This document shows positions 21,546 to 32,683 of a DNA stretch of 64,000 nt, in pieces. Location of the stretch: the NCBI GenBank assembly GCA_000729835.1, contig JFHB01000040.1, positions 124,001 through 188,000 of the forward strand. Reading direction: 5' to 3'. Numbering within the stretch: position 1 is the stretch's first letter; each line of letters opens with the position of its first letter. The stretch comes from Atkinsonella hypoxylon (taxonomy: Eukaryota; Ascomycota; Sordariomycetes; Hypocreales; Clavicipitaceae). Under the pieces are notes generated by a model. That model saw nothing but the letters and a program-made list of their open reading frames with translations, did not search any database and had not been told where the DNA came from. The position numbers and the translations under genes are program-made.

Positions 21546-22252
21546 AGTCGTGTGATGATCGATAAATAACGGACAATTTTCAAACCATTAATAAAGAAAT
21601 CTAAGTATGCTTGATGATATTTCAGGCGAAGGAACCAGCTGTTCTTATATTATTGGTAGCCCATGGGGTCGAATTCGGGAATAATTTGTCGGGTTTCGGA
21701 CATAATTAATCGAGCGCTCAGGCTGCCGGATCTTAAGGTAGCAAGGGTCAGTCAAGTGGGGACATTGCCTGCCCGGTCGTTGTACAATCGGTGCCGATGT
21801 CGGCTAAAGGACGTGCATGATGAGAAAACGAGAGGAGGCTGTGTAGATGACCCCATTAAATGCTGACCCAGTCGAGCTTCCTCAAGTTCGGCGTCATTTT
21901 ATCCCGGACAAGTTGCTGAGAGAATATGAGTAAAACATGAGATTGAATCCTGTAAAATAGAATAAATCTTTGGATTGAAAATTATAATTAGTTTCTTTTT
22001 CCATTCCCATATTCCCAGTGATCTTGCATTTTCGGCGTCATGTTTGCAGCCGAGAAATGGCTGCAATGCCTCTCCGGGCGAGCCAATAGGGTCCTCGACC
22101 AGGGACCACCTGCTTGGTGCGTACGGGGTAACAAGGTACCAAGGTATTCTTGGTGTCTGATGTGGCCTTTTCTGTCAAGGGGCTCAAAAAGCTAGGGACA
22201 CCATCTCCATCCAATTCAAGGTGCAACTTTGCGCGTGCTTACCAACTCTGCC
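21546..22252. other. Intergenic between MFS and bos1 (divergent)
   Basis: Shared promoter region of two divergent genes. Bases 21570-21620 and 21940-22000 are AT-rich. No gene is supported. Confidence 0.5.
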
Positions 22253-23038
22253 ATGGTAAGTAGTTCTGCCTCACCAGCCATGTGCAATGCTAATTCATGT
22301 ACCTCTCGTTAGAACGTTCAATATAACTCTGCGCTGCGGCAGAGCAAATCAATTCGTAGCGAACTGGAGACGCTGAACTCTAGAGGAGCGCCTTCTGCCG
22401 CGGAGATTGGAAATGTATCGGTATCGTTGTCATCGTTCTCCAAGACACTGGACGAATACAATCAACTTGCGCGACAAGAAATAGTTCCCAAGAAACAAGA
22501 AGAAGCTTTCGAACGTGTGAAGCGCTTTCGAGAAGATCTGTCCGATTTCCGATCACAAATTGATGGCTTGAGGAAAGCTCGAGAGGAGGCACAGTACCAG
22601 GACAATAGGGCAGAACTGCTCGGCAGGAGACCATACAATGCTACTCCCGAAAATCCTTACGCCAACACCCCCACGACGACCAACTCTGCGTTCCAGCCCC
22701 GCCAGTCGTCACAACCAGGCGGGCACTTGACAACAGGTTCTGCAGACGAGATGCGTGAGGCGCATGCCTTTAGGGAGCAAAACTTCTTCGCAAACACAAA
22801 TTCAGCTCTGGATGAGTACATTGCCAGAGGACAGGCCGTACTGGGGGATTTGGGACAACAACGAGAAATGCTCAAGAACACGCAGAAGAGACTGTATAGT
22901 GTTGGCAATACCTTGGGCATCAGCGGAGATACTATACGAATGGTGGAAAGGCGGGCTCGACAGGACAAGTGGATTTTCTTCGGCGGTGTCATCGTCTTCT
23001 TTGCGTTTTGCTGGTTAGTGCTGCATTACCTACGGTGA
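22253..23038 (+). CDS. bos1: Bos1, ER-Golgi Qb-SNARE (membrin-like)
   Basis: Exon 1 is only the start codon (22253-22255), followed at once by a GTAAGT donor. Exon 2 is 22313-23038. Together they give 242 residues; yeast Bos1 is close to 244. The mature start MNVQYNSALRQS matches the Bos1 N-terminus, which the long open frame alone would miss. Then come LDEYNQLARQEIVPKKQEEA (family block), a Qb SNARE helix at about residues 155-215 with the zero-layer Gln in LGQQREML, and a C-terminal membrane anchor (219-240). It acts in ER-to-Golgi vesicle fusion with Sed5, Bet1 and Sec22. The gene converges with the thiamine pyrophosphokinase gene, 190 bases apart. Confidence 0.9.
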
Positions 23039-23228
23039 ACGGCGCTACTTGTCATGGGCTTGCACAAGCGATGATGGGAGGTAAAATTTCGAGCATGGCG
23101 TCTTTGGAGTATTGGAACCGTACATTACTTTTTTTTTTCCCTCTTACGGAAAGCTCATTTGTGCAGATTTGGTTTTTTTTTTTTTCCAATCTTGGTTGAC
23201 CAAAAAATCTTACTTACTTTGAACTCTT

Positions 23229-24213
23229 TTAACCGTCGTCTTCTCCATCTACAGGGCGCAGAGCGATGGTGAAGAGCACGTCTGTCGTCGTCTCAATCTC
23301 GACGCATCTGGTGCTAGGCAATACATGGTTGCTGGTGCTCAGCTTGCCCCCAATCTTTGTTTCCCAGTTCGAGACATCCCACTCCAAGCCGCGGGTGGTA
23401 ATAATGCTAGGTTCTTGAAGGGGAATGATTCCTACGTGCTTTCCAAACACAACATCTTCGCCGTCCTCCTTGACATGAATCTTGTGTGTTCCGGACTTCA
23501 ACAAAAAAGTCAAACTGGACCCAGACAAGAGGAATATTCGACCGGTAGCATAATCAGGTTCTGATTGAAAGAGGTATAAGTGGTGAAGCTGACTGAGGCC
23601 TTGGTCGACTCGCCCGCCGATGCCGCCGACGGCAACTATGTCGACAGCATCTGGCTGTGATTCACGGATCCAGCGAATGGCTTTGCCAAAGTCAGCTGAC
23701 TCTTGGTCAGTGTCGTGAATGACCTGAGCGGGTGTGGGCTGCGAAGCGTAGAAGTCCTTGACAGAGGGAGAAAGCGAGTCCAGATCGCCAATGATGGCTT
23801 GAAGGTTCGACTGGATTCGTGTCAATTGCTTGTTAACTTTGTGGGCGTCTGAGACTCGCGGATTCCCCGCCGCCCGGGGGGGCTCACTCACAAATTTTCC
23901 CTGAAAGGAAGAAAGATCATGCAGGCGATTTGCCCCGCCATCGGCCGCGACTCTCAATTGCGCTGGGTTTCAAGTCCCTTGGTCAGCATTGGACATTGCA
24001 CATTGGACATGGGCGAACCAGACGCATCAAGGGCAGGCAATTCAGCAGCGAGCATGATCCCCGCCGCCGATGCAACCTACCGTTTTTCCACAGTCTGCGC
24101 AAGATAGCTCCATTTTTCAGAGGCTGGTTGAGTACCAATAGAGCGAATTCCTGGAAACTGTCATGATCCTGGAGCAGTTTGGCGGGGTGCCACTCAAATT
24201 CCTTAGCAGACAT
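23229..24213 (-). CDS. thi80: Thiamine pyrophosphokinase
   Basis: Exons 24213-24081, 23962-23892 and 23810-23229 give 261 residues. The enzyme transfers pyrophosphate from ATP to thiamine, making the cofactor thiamine diphosphate. The N-terminus carries ALLVLNQPL, as in yeast Thi80. Catalytic-domain motifs are RVAADGGANRLHDL (exon 2), IIGDLDSL, the DTDQESADFGKAI acidic motif and GGIGGRVDQ. The C-terminal thiamine-binding part has GLEWDVSNW and TSNHV. The last acceptor is chosen as ATCCAG because TTAAC, a good branch point, lies 20 bases before it; an acceptor at AACAAG in the same frame would add seven residues. It is divergent from mia40 over about 670 bases. Confidence 0.92.
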
Positions 24214-24885
24214 GTCGCAGCTTTGCGATGATTCAACAGGACCCAGGCTCGAAAGCGCTTGATAACTCCAGATGCACATGGAGAGCTTGTCAATCCTCCT
24301 TGGTGGCGTATTGGCAATGGAGAAACGAAAGGGCAAGGTGGGCTAAAGCGGTCGGTCGACGGAGAAGTAGTGGGTAACCATCTATCTGTGAAAGCGACCG
24401 CTTCCAGAACCGCCGTGTGAAGCGAATCCCCAAGTTTGGTAGCCGTCCAACTCCTCCCTGGCGTAGCTGCATTGAGTATCCGACGTGTCTCGCCATAGCT
24501 CGCTTGTGCATAGAGCTCGTACGACAATAGCCTTTAGGCTACTGCACTCTGGTCAAATACCTAGGTGGCTGCTGCATGCATACATACATACAAAACGTAT
24601 GGATGGAGATCGTAAATGAGCGGATAAACGCCGGAGTGCTGGCTGCGCCGGCCTGAAGCTGGTTGGTTGCCGATAGATGCATAACTACAAACTACATCAC
24701 ACATGTAGCCACCGGATATCCCCAATCGGAGGCGCTGACCAATCATCCCCAGGCCCCGAGGTGACTTTTCCAGCTGAAGCCTTCCCGTCCCTGGCCGTGC
24801 CTGCTATTGATTACGCCGTTACGCCGCAACGTCTGCTTCTGCACTTTCATTCTACGCCTCCGTCGCCGTCGAAAGGGGCCTCAAC
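24214..24885. promoter_or_regulatory. Divergent promoter region of thi80 and mia40
   Basis: A 672-base spacer between two divergent starts. It has a TACCTAGGTGG word near 24558 and CATACATACATAC repeats near 24580. No specific regulator site is claimed. Confidence 0.4.
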
Positions 24886-25908
24886 ATGTATCGCGCCACT
24901 GTGCGAACCGCTTCACCACAGGCTGTGGCTGGTCTGCGCTTGCGCTTGCAGGCTTTTCGTCCTGCCCCTCGGCGATTTGCGTCCACAGCCTCTGCACAAC
25001 GGCCGCGATCATGGAAGAGCTCTGCGCTGAGATGGGGTCTCGTCATTGGTGCTGTCTATTATTATAACACGAGTCCCGTGTTCGCGGAAGAAGCAGCAGG
25101 TAGTATTGTCTCCCCTGTGTAAATAGTGTCGAGCTTGTCCAATGCTAATGTACTAGCATGAAGACCCTGCGCCGGTTCCCGCTCCGTCATCCTTTGCAGA
25201 ATCCGACTCACCTACCGTCGAGTCCGTCGTCGAGCAGAAACGTCAGCAACTAAAGGCAAAGGCTGATGAACAAGCAAAGTCTTCTGAAAACCAGACCAAA
25301 AAGCCCGCCGATGCCGAGTCGCAGCCCACCAATGAGTCACAGAACACAGCGGGTGCCGATTCACCAGCAGCCCTCGAGGAGGAGGCCGACCAGCAAGGCG
25401 CATTCAACCCTGAAACCGGCGAAATCAACTGGGATTGTCCATGTCTGGGGGGCATGGCCCACGGCCCCTGTGGAGAAGAATTCAAGACGGCGTTCAGCTG
25501 CTTTGTTTATTCCAAAGAGGAGCCCAAGGGCATGGACTGCATCGATAAGTTCCAGTTTGTCACAACACTAGCAACTCAATTCACATCGCTTGCCTTCTCT
25601 AACATTGCTATAGGGGCATGCAAGAATGTTTCAGGAAATATCCCGATATCTATGGTGCCGAACTTGCGGATGATGACGAGGGCGGTGGCGGTGCAGAGCA
25701 GAGATCTGAGGAACCCCAGGCGTCTCGTGAAGAATTCGCCGCTAATACCTCGAAAGACGTCGTTGTCCGGTCATCAGATTCGCAAACATCGGATCCAGTG
25801 ACTGACAGTGGTGTCCCGCGGCAGTGGGACGACGCTACTGAAGCAGACAAGAAGGACGCACAGAACGAGCAGCCTGCAAAGAAGGCCGAGGAAGAGAAAA
25901 AGGAATAG
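24886..25908 (+). CDS. mia40: Mia40/Tim40, mitochondrial intermembrane-space import oxidoreductase
   Basis: Exons 24886-25099, 25164-25554 and 25614-25908 give 299 residues. Arg/Ala-rich residues 1-45 are a mitochondrial presequence, followed by a membrane anchor (WGLVIGAVYYYNTSP). The core holds the redox CPC motif (C163, C165) and the structural twin CX9C pairs C174-C184 and C197-C207, in the family block CPCLGGMAHGPCGEEF. Mia40 traps and oxidises small Cys-rich proteins entering the intermembrane space. Flanking sequence is acidic and low in complexity. Intron 1 uses an AAG acceptor (25163), because the nearer TAG at 25156, which has a perfect branch site, would bring an immediate TGA into frame. 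That junction deserves a transcript check. Confidence 0.93.
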
Positions 25909-26325
25909 GTCACGCTACACTATAAGGCATGTATCTTTATCAAAGGTGCATCCGGCGCATCCCAGCTCGCACCATGTACTATTTGGCTGATGTGATGTTT
26001 GTATTATATCATTGTACGAGAAGAAGCTGCATAAAAGGAGGGTCAGGGAATATAGACGGCAATGTGTCTCCGTTAAATTTATCAACTCTACATGAAGCAC
26101 CGCAACTGAGGTCTGACTCAGGCTCCACAATTGTGATCACTGCGTTTGAAATCGAGAGAGTAAAAGTCGAATTATTCGGAGATTTCGTAACAGAGCCAGC
26201 GGTGGATGTTACATAATATTACGATGCGGAAATAAAGAGCAGAGACTAAAATACAACATCCCTGCAATCAACACCTCAAAGACAGGAGGAATGTGCGTGC
26301 CATGGTATCGTCACCGTGGGTCCAT
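25909..26325. other. Intergenic between convergent mia40 and om14-like genes
   Basis: 3' regions of two convergent genes. No other feature. Confidence 0.5.
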
Positions 26326-26963
26326 CTAAGATCCACCCTTCTTGCTCTTGTAGAGGTATCGTCCAAGAACAGCCTCTACAGCGCCAAAACCAGCCAGAAT
26401 GCCAAAACCTATGCCCGCATTCTTCCAGTCCAGGTTGCCTCTCTCATACAGACCCCATGCCTTGTAACCCAAGTAGGAGCTGACGCCAACAATGGCAGCG
26501 AAGTTGGTAATAGCCAGTGCACCAGCACTGCCGTCCGACAAGCTGGAAAACTGCTGGATAACCCAGTTGTCGGTCCTGCGTGCCTTTCTTGCAACCTGCT
26601 TCTTAGACTCCTGTGCCCTGAGCTTGGCGGCCTCGGCCTCGACCTCGCGCTCCAGTCGCTCAGCTTGCGTCTCTGTCTGGACTTTCTGCTCGGGAAAGTC
26701 GGGAGGCACGGTGCGCACGCTAGGCACATCAACGTCGATCAGGGAGGCGGTGGATGCGGTCTCAGTGTTGACCAGCTCCACGGGCTGAGGAGCAGCAGCC
26801 TGCAGTCGCGGGTGTCAGGACCTGCGCGATGTCTGGCATGACGTAGACGCGCTCCTTGCGGAGGCGAAAAGCAATCGTCGGGACCTGGTGTACTCACCTC
26901 TTCGGGAGTCTGCTTGGGGCCGCTGGCAGCAACGTCGGCATAAGACACTGGAGCGCTAGTCAT
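26326..26963 (-). CDS. Om14-like mitochondrial outer-membrane protein
   Basis: Exons 26963-26898 and 26799-26326 (GTGAGT donor, TGCAG acceptor) give 179 residues. The N-terminus MTSAPVSYADVAASGPKQ is followed by a charged, helical middle with EAEAAKLRAQESKKQ. Two or three hydrophobic C-terminal segments follow (ALAITNFAAIVGVSSYLG, AGIGFGILAGFGAVEAVLG), and the end is basic (YLYKSKKGGS). This order matches the fungal Om14 C-terminal domain family of the mitochondrial outer membrane. In yeast Om14 docks cytosolic ribosomes and associates with VDAC. The assignment rests on overall pattern and remembered family blocks, not on a catalytic motif. The promoter carries a GGGGATT repeat. Confidence 0.72.
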
Positions 26964-28071
26964 CAGCTTCTTTGGATCTTTGCATGTATTCTTTTCGCTT
27001 AGTTCACTTGGCGGGAGCTATTGACTGACTGATTGAGCTTGTAGGGCTGTCGGGCATTGGGGATTAGGGATTGGGGATTGGGGATTGGGGATTGGGGATT
27101 GGGGATTGCAGAGCTTGGTTTGAACTGTTGTGCCTGGGATGGAAGAGAAGAACTTGTGTGGAAGCAAAATGGTGGTGGGCGGACTGATCTGATCGCCCGT
27201 TTCATGTGACGCGAATTCCCGGAGCTGCAGTGCAGCCTGGCTGGGCAACTCCTCCACTGTTAATGAATGACGTACTGCTTAAGGGGAGGCTTGACCCATC
27301 GATCCCCCTGTCCCCCTGCCCGAGCTGCCAAGGACTCTAGTGCTAGCTTAATATCTGCCAACGGTTGTCCGTGGACAGCAGATTTAATGCCAGAATACTT
27401 CCTCGCTCCTCGCAATTGTGTTCGTATGCTTTTACTCTAACCACTTCCTCTTCGTCCATCACTTGCGGGACTTGCGAGCTGTCATGTGCCCAAACTCGAG
27501 TCCTGCATTCAATCACCCTCCGGGTTCAATCTACTTTGACGCATGTTGCATCATTCTTCAAGGTCCATTAACGTCGAACTCATCTCGTCAGTCTGAAAAT
27601 TGTCTCTCGCGTCTGCTCCCCAATACAGATGAAACGTCACTACAAGTCGCAACTACACTACCACCATACTTGTTGATGAGAGGTCGTCTTCGCGATTCGA
27701 ACGTCGGATTACAGCACGAAGCTCAAGATTAGATCCCTTCTTCGATAGACAAGCATACCGGGTTATCCCATTATGCTTTCATCCCTGTCTTCGATTGCGG
27801 GTTTCTTCACGATGCGAGACATGATGGAATAAGTCAGTGAATGCAGTCCCTAAAAAGAATGAAATGATGAAGATATGACCATTCCCAGAATTCAGATCCA
27901 ATTCCATACGACCAACGCCTCGCCGGGTATCACTGAATTGAACCACCTCCCGTCTAACGTTCCAAACCGGGGTATCGATGCAAATGTGAAAAAGTCGCGT
28001 TGCTAGTGTCTCATGTACTGCTTTCCCAAATAATTTACTTTGTTATCAAAGTTGTCTAATGATGTAGAATA
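26964..28071. other. Intergenic with heptanucleotide repeat
   Basis: Apart from the GGGGATT array (27056-27107) no feature is supported. A weak open frame near 27420-27730 has no recognisable protein. Confidence 0.5.
27056..27107. repeat. (GGGGATT)n tandem repeat
   Basis: About seven copies of the heptamer GGGGATT (one is AGGGATT) lie about 95 bases upstream of the om14-like start codon. Reading the plus strand there are four or more G runs, so a G-quadruplex is possible. Confidence 0.9.
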
Positions 28072-29383
28072 TCACGGCGATTTTCGAATTGCTTCTTCGA
28101 GTCTCTTCATCCAATGTTGCTTCACACGCCAAGGCATTTTGCAATATATCAGGGCCTTGCTCTCGACGACCAAGATCTTTTCTGCAATTTGTATTTGCAG
28201 ATCCATATCTTCGTTAGCAAAGTCTCTGAAGAATTGCTCTAGAGCCATTTCAGACCACTTTGCGCCGGTGAGAGACAACAATGGATTACAGCCAGTGCCT
28301 TCTGTCCCAGCTTCAGGAGGACTTTGAGTCAGAGTTGCAGATGGTGCAGCACTTGGCGATTCGGATGATGTCGCTTCCGGAAGTAGATCCCTTGAAAGCA
28401 TGGTAGTGAGCGAAGCAGAGTCGCCTGCAAGGGAGGTCCGTTGCCTCTTTTCCGGTGAATCGGTCGAGAGCAGGGTTCTGCCGGAATAGATTGAGGGAGG
28501 AGGTGGCGTTATGGCAAAAACCCCGTCACCTTGGGCCACTGGCAATGCTCGTTTCTTTGCTTGGTTTGCTGGTTCATCTGGCGGAGTCAAGGCGGACGCT
28601 TGTGTAGGCGCTATGCGCGGAGGGAGGAAGGCCGAGGCCGGCTTGGGTTGCAATCCAGCTGCTGTCGCTGCATCGGTCGGTGTCTGACCGGAAGACGATC
28701 GCGCCGGTCTAGGGCTATCCTGACCGGCATGGCCATTGGGTGATTCAGGCTGCAAATTCAGGATACTGGTGCCTGGCATCTCAGACTCATCCCCAGGCTG
28801 TCCATCGGTTCTCCTTCGAGGTTTCATGATTCTTTTTGGAGCACCGCCGGATCCGATGACATCTGGGTACAAGATGTCCATGTATTCTTCATGATCGAAC
28901 GGCCGGCCCCTGAGGGCTCTTGAAAGTGGCTCTCTCTACTCTTGCATCAATATTTCTGTCTTGAACCCCATTTTCCCTGAACTTTGCAGCAGCACGAGAA
29001 GAACTTACTTCTATGTGGGTTTTCCAAGCTTCTTCAGTGGCTGTTACGGTTTTGGAAACTGAATTATAAACGAACTCCGGATTCTCGCGCAGGCCCCGCC
29101 AAAGTCGGAATCGTTTGCGCGCATTATCACTCTTGTTGATCAGGTGGCTTTTGGCAGGGTATGCGCCATGCCGATCCTGGAGTGCTTGCGCAGCGCGCTC
29201 CCATGCCTCTGCTTTGAAGCTGCTGTTCTCGCGCAAACCGAGTTGGACGCTATCGCAAAGGCTCCGAAAGAATGTCGCCTCGTATGCAGGAGTCCAACTG
29301 AATCGTGGAGCACGGCGGTCACGATCAACACGGGAAGAGCCTTGCCCATCAGGGCCGAGCATGTCAATGTCGTCCTCAGACAT
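28072..29383 (-). CDS. Myb/SANT-like DNA-binding domain protein (nuclear, uncharacterised)
   Basis: Two exons, 29383-29009 and 28935-28072, give 412 residues. Splicing from the strong GTAAGT donor to GAGTAG gives HIE/REPLSRALRGRPFDHEEYMDIL in frame and joins what otherwise look like two genes. Residues 27-125 form a Myb/SANT-like domain (type Myb_DNA-bind_3): FSWTPAYEATFFRSL, then AWERAAQALQDRHG, KSHLINKSDNARKRFRLWRGL and SVTATEEAW-like helices. The middle is Pro/Ser-rich and disordered, with a basic patch (KRIMKPRRRT). The C-terminus is helical (MALEQFFRDFANEDMDLQIQIAEKIL). Such domains occur in transposon-derived and regulatory plant/fungal proteins, and the target here is unknown. An in-frame upstream ATG at 29593 could add 70 residues; the inner start is preferred because the extension looks non-conserved. 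Confidence 0.75.
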
Positions 29384-30999
29384 GGCACTTGAGAGCCGCA
29401 GCAACTCAAAAGTCGATGCGCAACTTGGAGTTTCTGGTATCCAGGCGGCACGGCCAGCGATCAGCAGCCGCAGCGGCGACGGCCTGCAAGATTCGAACCA
29501 CGTGTGATGGATAAGAAAGGACCGAGCCAGCAGCGAGAAGTCCTGTTGCACCCGCCCGAATACGGGGGCGTGCCTCTGTGCAGCCAGTGCCATGGCGGGG
29601 TTGAACGTGATGATGGTTTGGGCTAATAGTTGAAGAAATCATAAGTTGCAATAGAGAACCTGTTTTGCAACAATTGAACCAATGATATGGGCGGATGGTT
29701 TAGTGGTATAATACTCCCTTAGCACGTTTCCGTCCAGGAAGTCAATTTGGGAGTGGTCCGGGGTTCGATTCCCCGTTCGTCCAGCTTGGGTGGTTTGAAT
29801 CCACTGTTATGCCTTTTTTTTTTCCAAGGTATTGATTTTATTTCTCTTTTCTTTTCGAGTCTGACTCTCACGTTTTCTATAAAAAAAAGCTATCTATCAT
29901 GCAACCCCCGCCAAACGACGACTCGGTTATAGACGAGCACTCTACGAGGTATATATAGATTAAGGTAATGCTTGTGAAGCAAAATAGTAGTGATGGTTGA
30001 TTAATAAACCGTATTTAGATTTTTTGCTGTCTCGCAGTTCATGAACTTTAGAACTAAAGCAAAAGACGTAATATAAGTAGAGTCGCTGTGCAGTCCAGTG
30101 GCAAGTGCTTCCTTCATAAGGCCGAGACATGGTTTTCGTCTTCCTCATGTCAAGAATCTCGGACAGAATGCACCATGCCCCCTCTCATTAGGCGTGCAGT
30201 GCAACCTTTAAGAGAGCAAACTTGCACATCTCCAAAATGGACTGTAATTCATTGGATGTAAAGTTATCAAGTCTGCATCCAGCCCATGAGTCCTGTGGAA
30301 CCAAGGTGAATTGGCTGATGTTACAAATCGGGACAAGGAATGTTCTAATTAGGTGCCCCCAATATACAGGACGACAAGTTGCCACAGGATTAGACTTTCG
30401 AGGGATGTCAACTCAACTAGATGATGAAGAATGCATGGCAGTAAGCGCGCACTATATTGAAAGTCCCCGAATATCTCAAGTATGAATGGCCGGCTCGGCT
30501 TTGCCGCTGGTACCAAGCAAAGTATCACCGGAATCTTCTAATCTTCTTGATGCTTACACTGATACCCACGGATGGCGTATGAATACCAAGGTCCAGGTGA
30601 GTGTGCCAATTCAGGACGCGCGAGGATGAGGATGGCATCATGCGTGCTTATTCGAGTATAATATTTGGTACCGATGCCGAGCGTGAGCGGCTTAGTCGTT
30701 CTTGATGGCTGATAATGAAATTGATGGATGATGCTATTGTGAAAAGTAAAGTCCAAAGACTCTCCCTCTGCTGTTCGTTACCGCCAATACCCCACATGCT
30801 TATTTCCATCATCTTGCTCCTCCATCCACACGCATCCTTCCCTACCTAGGACAAAGACCATCCTACACTCCGGCTCAGCTCCCGCCACGATTTACGAGCG
30901 GAACCCCTAGCGCTCCAGATACCTCATATCGCCACGTCTTTGATCGATCCCGCCGATTTGCATACCGCATTCCAAGCCTCCCTCACCCTCCTCCCCACC
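29384..30999. other. Intergenic holding tRNA-Ala(AGC)
   Basis: Besides the tRNA gene at 29689-29783 no gene is supported up to the get3 start. Bases 29880-30110 are AT-rich. Confidence 0.5.
29689..29783 (+). tRNA. tRNA-Ala (anticodon AGC) with 23-nt intron
   Basis: The acceptor stem GGGCGGA pairs with TTCGTCC, followed by discriminator A. It includes the G3:U70 wobble pair that is the alanine identity element. The anticodon stem is CTCCC/GGGAG, as in yeast tRNA-Ala, with loop TT-AGC-A. An intron of 23 bases (29725-29747) follows position 37, the canonical site. T arm: CGGGG-TTCGATT-CCCCG. The D stem is weak (G-U, U-A, U-A, U-U). A T run near 29817 can serve as the Pol III terminator. CCA is not encoded, as expected for a nuclear gene. 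Confidence 0.93.
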
Positions 31000-32109
31000 A
31001 TGTCGTCAGCCGTCATCTCCGCCGACGACGCCCTTGAGCCTACGCTCCAAAACCTCCTCGACCAGCGCTCCCTCCGCTGGATCTTCGTCGGCGGCAAAGG
31101 CGGCGTCGGCAAGACCACCACTTCCTGCTCCCTAGCCATCCAGCTCGCCAAAGTCCGTCGCTCGGTGCTCCTCATCTCGACCGACCCCGCGCATAACCTG
31201 TCCGATGCGTTTGCCCAGAAGTTCGGCAAGGAGGCCCGCCTTGTCAATGGTTTCGATAACCTGAGTGCCATGGAGATTGACCCCAATGGCAGCATGCAGG
31301 ACTTGCTGGCTGGCCAGGGCGAAGAGGAGGATATGAATGCCATGGGTGGTGGACTGGGTGCCATGATGCAGGATCTTGCGTTTGCCGTAGGTCTTCTCTG
31401 CCCTTTTACACTGCCATTCCTCAGACAGCTAGAAGAAAAGAGGACTGACGTCTGAGGCTTTCCTAACTGTCAGATTCCCGGCATCGATGAAGCCATGTCC
31501 TTCGCCGAAGTCCTAAAGCAGGTCAAGTCGCTCTCGTACGAGACAATCGTCTTCGACACCGCCCCAACAGGCCACACACTACGCTTTCTCCAATTCCCCT
31601 CCGTCCTTGAAAAGGCCCTCGCCAAGGTCTCCCAATTATCTTCCCAATACGGTCCGCTTCTCAACGGCGTCCTGGGCTCAAGCGGAGCGCTGCCCAACGG
31701 ACAAAACCTAAATGACATGATGGAGAAACTGGAGTCCCTCAGGGAAACCATCTCCGAGGTCAACACGCAGTTTAAAGATGCTGATCTCACGACTTTTGTG
31801 TGCGTCTGCATCGCCGAATTCCTGAGCTTGTATGAGACGGAGCGCATGATTCAGGAGCTGGCAAATTACGGAATCGACACGCACAGCATCGTGGTCAACC
31901 AATTGCTGTTCCCGAAAAAGGTGAGCGATTGCGATCAGTGCAATGCCAGGAGAAAGATGCAGAAGAAGTACCTGGATCAGTATGAGGAGTTGTACGCCGA
32001 GGACTTCAATGTGGTCAAGATGCCCTTGTTGGTGGAGGAAGTAAGAGGCAAGGACAAGCTTGAGAAATTTAGCGAGCTATTGATTACGCCCTATGTTCCA
32101 CCGGAGTAA
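31000..32109 (+). CDS. get3: Get3, ATPase for tail-anchored protein insertion (ArsA family)
   Basis: Exons 31000-31386 and 31474-32109 give 340 residues. Motifs: deviant Walker A GGKGGVGKTT (residues 31-40), switch I DPAHNLSDAF, A-motif/switch II DTAPTGHTLRFL, and the zinc-binding CxxC (CDQCNARR) that holds the homodimer together. Get3 takes tail-anchored proteins from the cytosolic Sgt2 complex and delivers them to Get1/Get2 in the ER membrane. The intron is GTAGG..GTCAG, phase 0. The ATG at 31000 is preferred over an in-frame one 60 bases upstream because Get3 proteins begin just before this acidic segment. Confidence 0.96.
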
Positions 32110-32683
32110 GCTTTCGAGAGGAGTAGAAAGAGTGATTTAGAAGGGCATTGAAAGACGAGGCGCTGGTGTTTCGAACATATAAGATATCACGGACGGATTA
32201 CGGAGGGAGTGAGCGTTATGAGGTTGTGTCACTTTGTGGGAAGCACATATCACCATATATATATATGAATAAATAGATTTTTTTTTTCCTTTGAATTTCT
32301 TCTTCATTTCTCTGTTCCACCACAAATTTCGTATGTAAAATATGAAATTAACCCGATGCCCGAGCGTAAAAATCATCGCCAAACGCCGAAACGATGCAGA
32401 ACAAATCAGGAGACTACCGCTATCCGCTTCGAGCGAGTCGCCCGAGATGATTCATCAGTGACTGGGTGTTATTATTCGCCCCTGGCGTCGATCCAATCCA
32501 ATGCAATCCAAAAAGAGCTAGAAAATGAGCCAGAAAGAGAAGAAAAGCGCTTGAACTTTACATGCAATAGGAGCCTGTCTCAACTCAGCACAATCGTCAA
32601 AAGACGGCCAAGGCGGGTAAAATGGTAAAAGAAATTCGCCGAATGAGAAACAAAGTGGAAATATGCCCTTTGCGACCATAGGC
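32110..32683. other. Intergenic between convergent get3 and mpe1
   Basis: 3' regions of two convergent genes, with a short AT repeat (ATATATATAT near 32255) and T runs. No gene. Confidence 0.5.
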
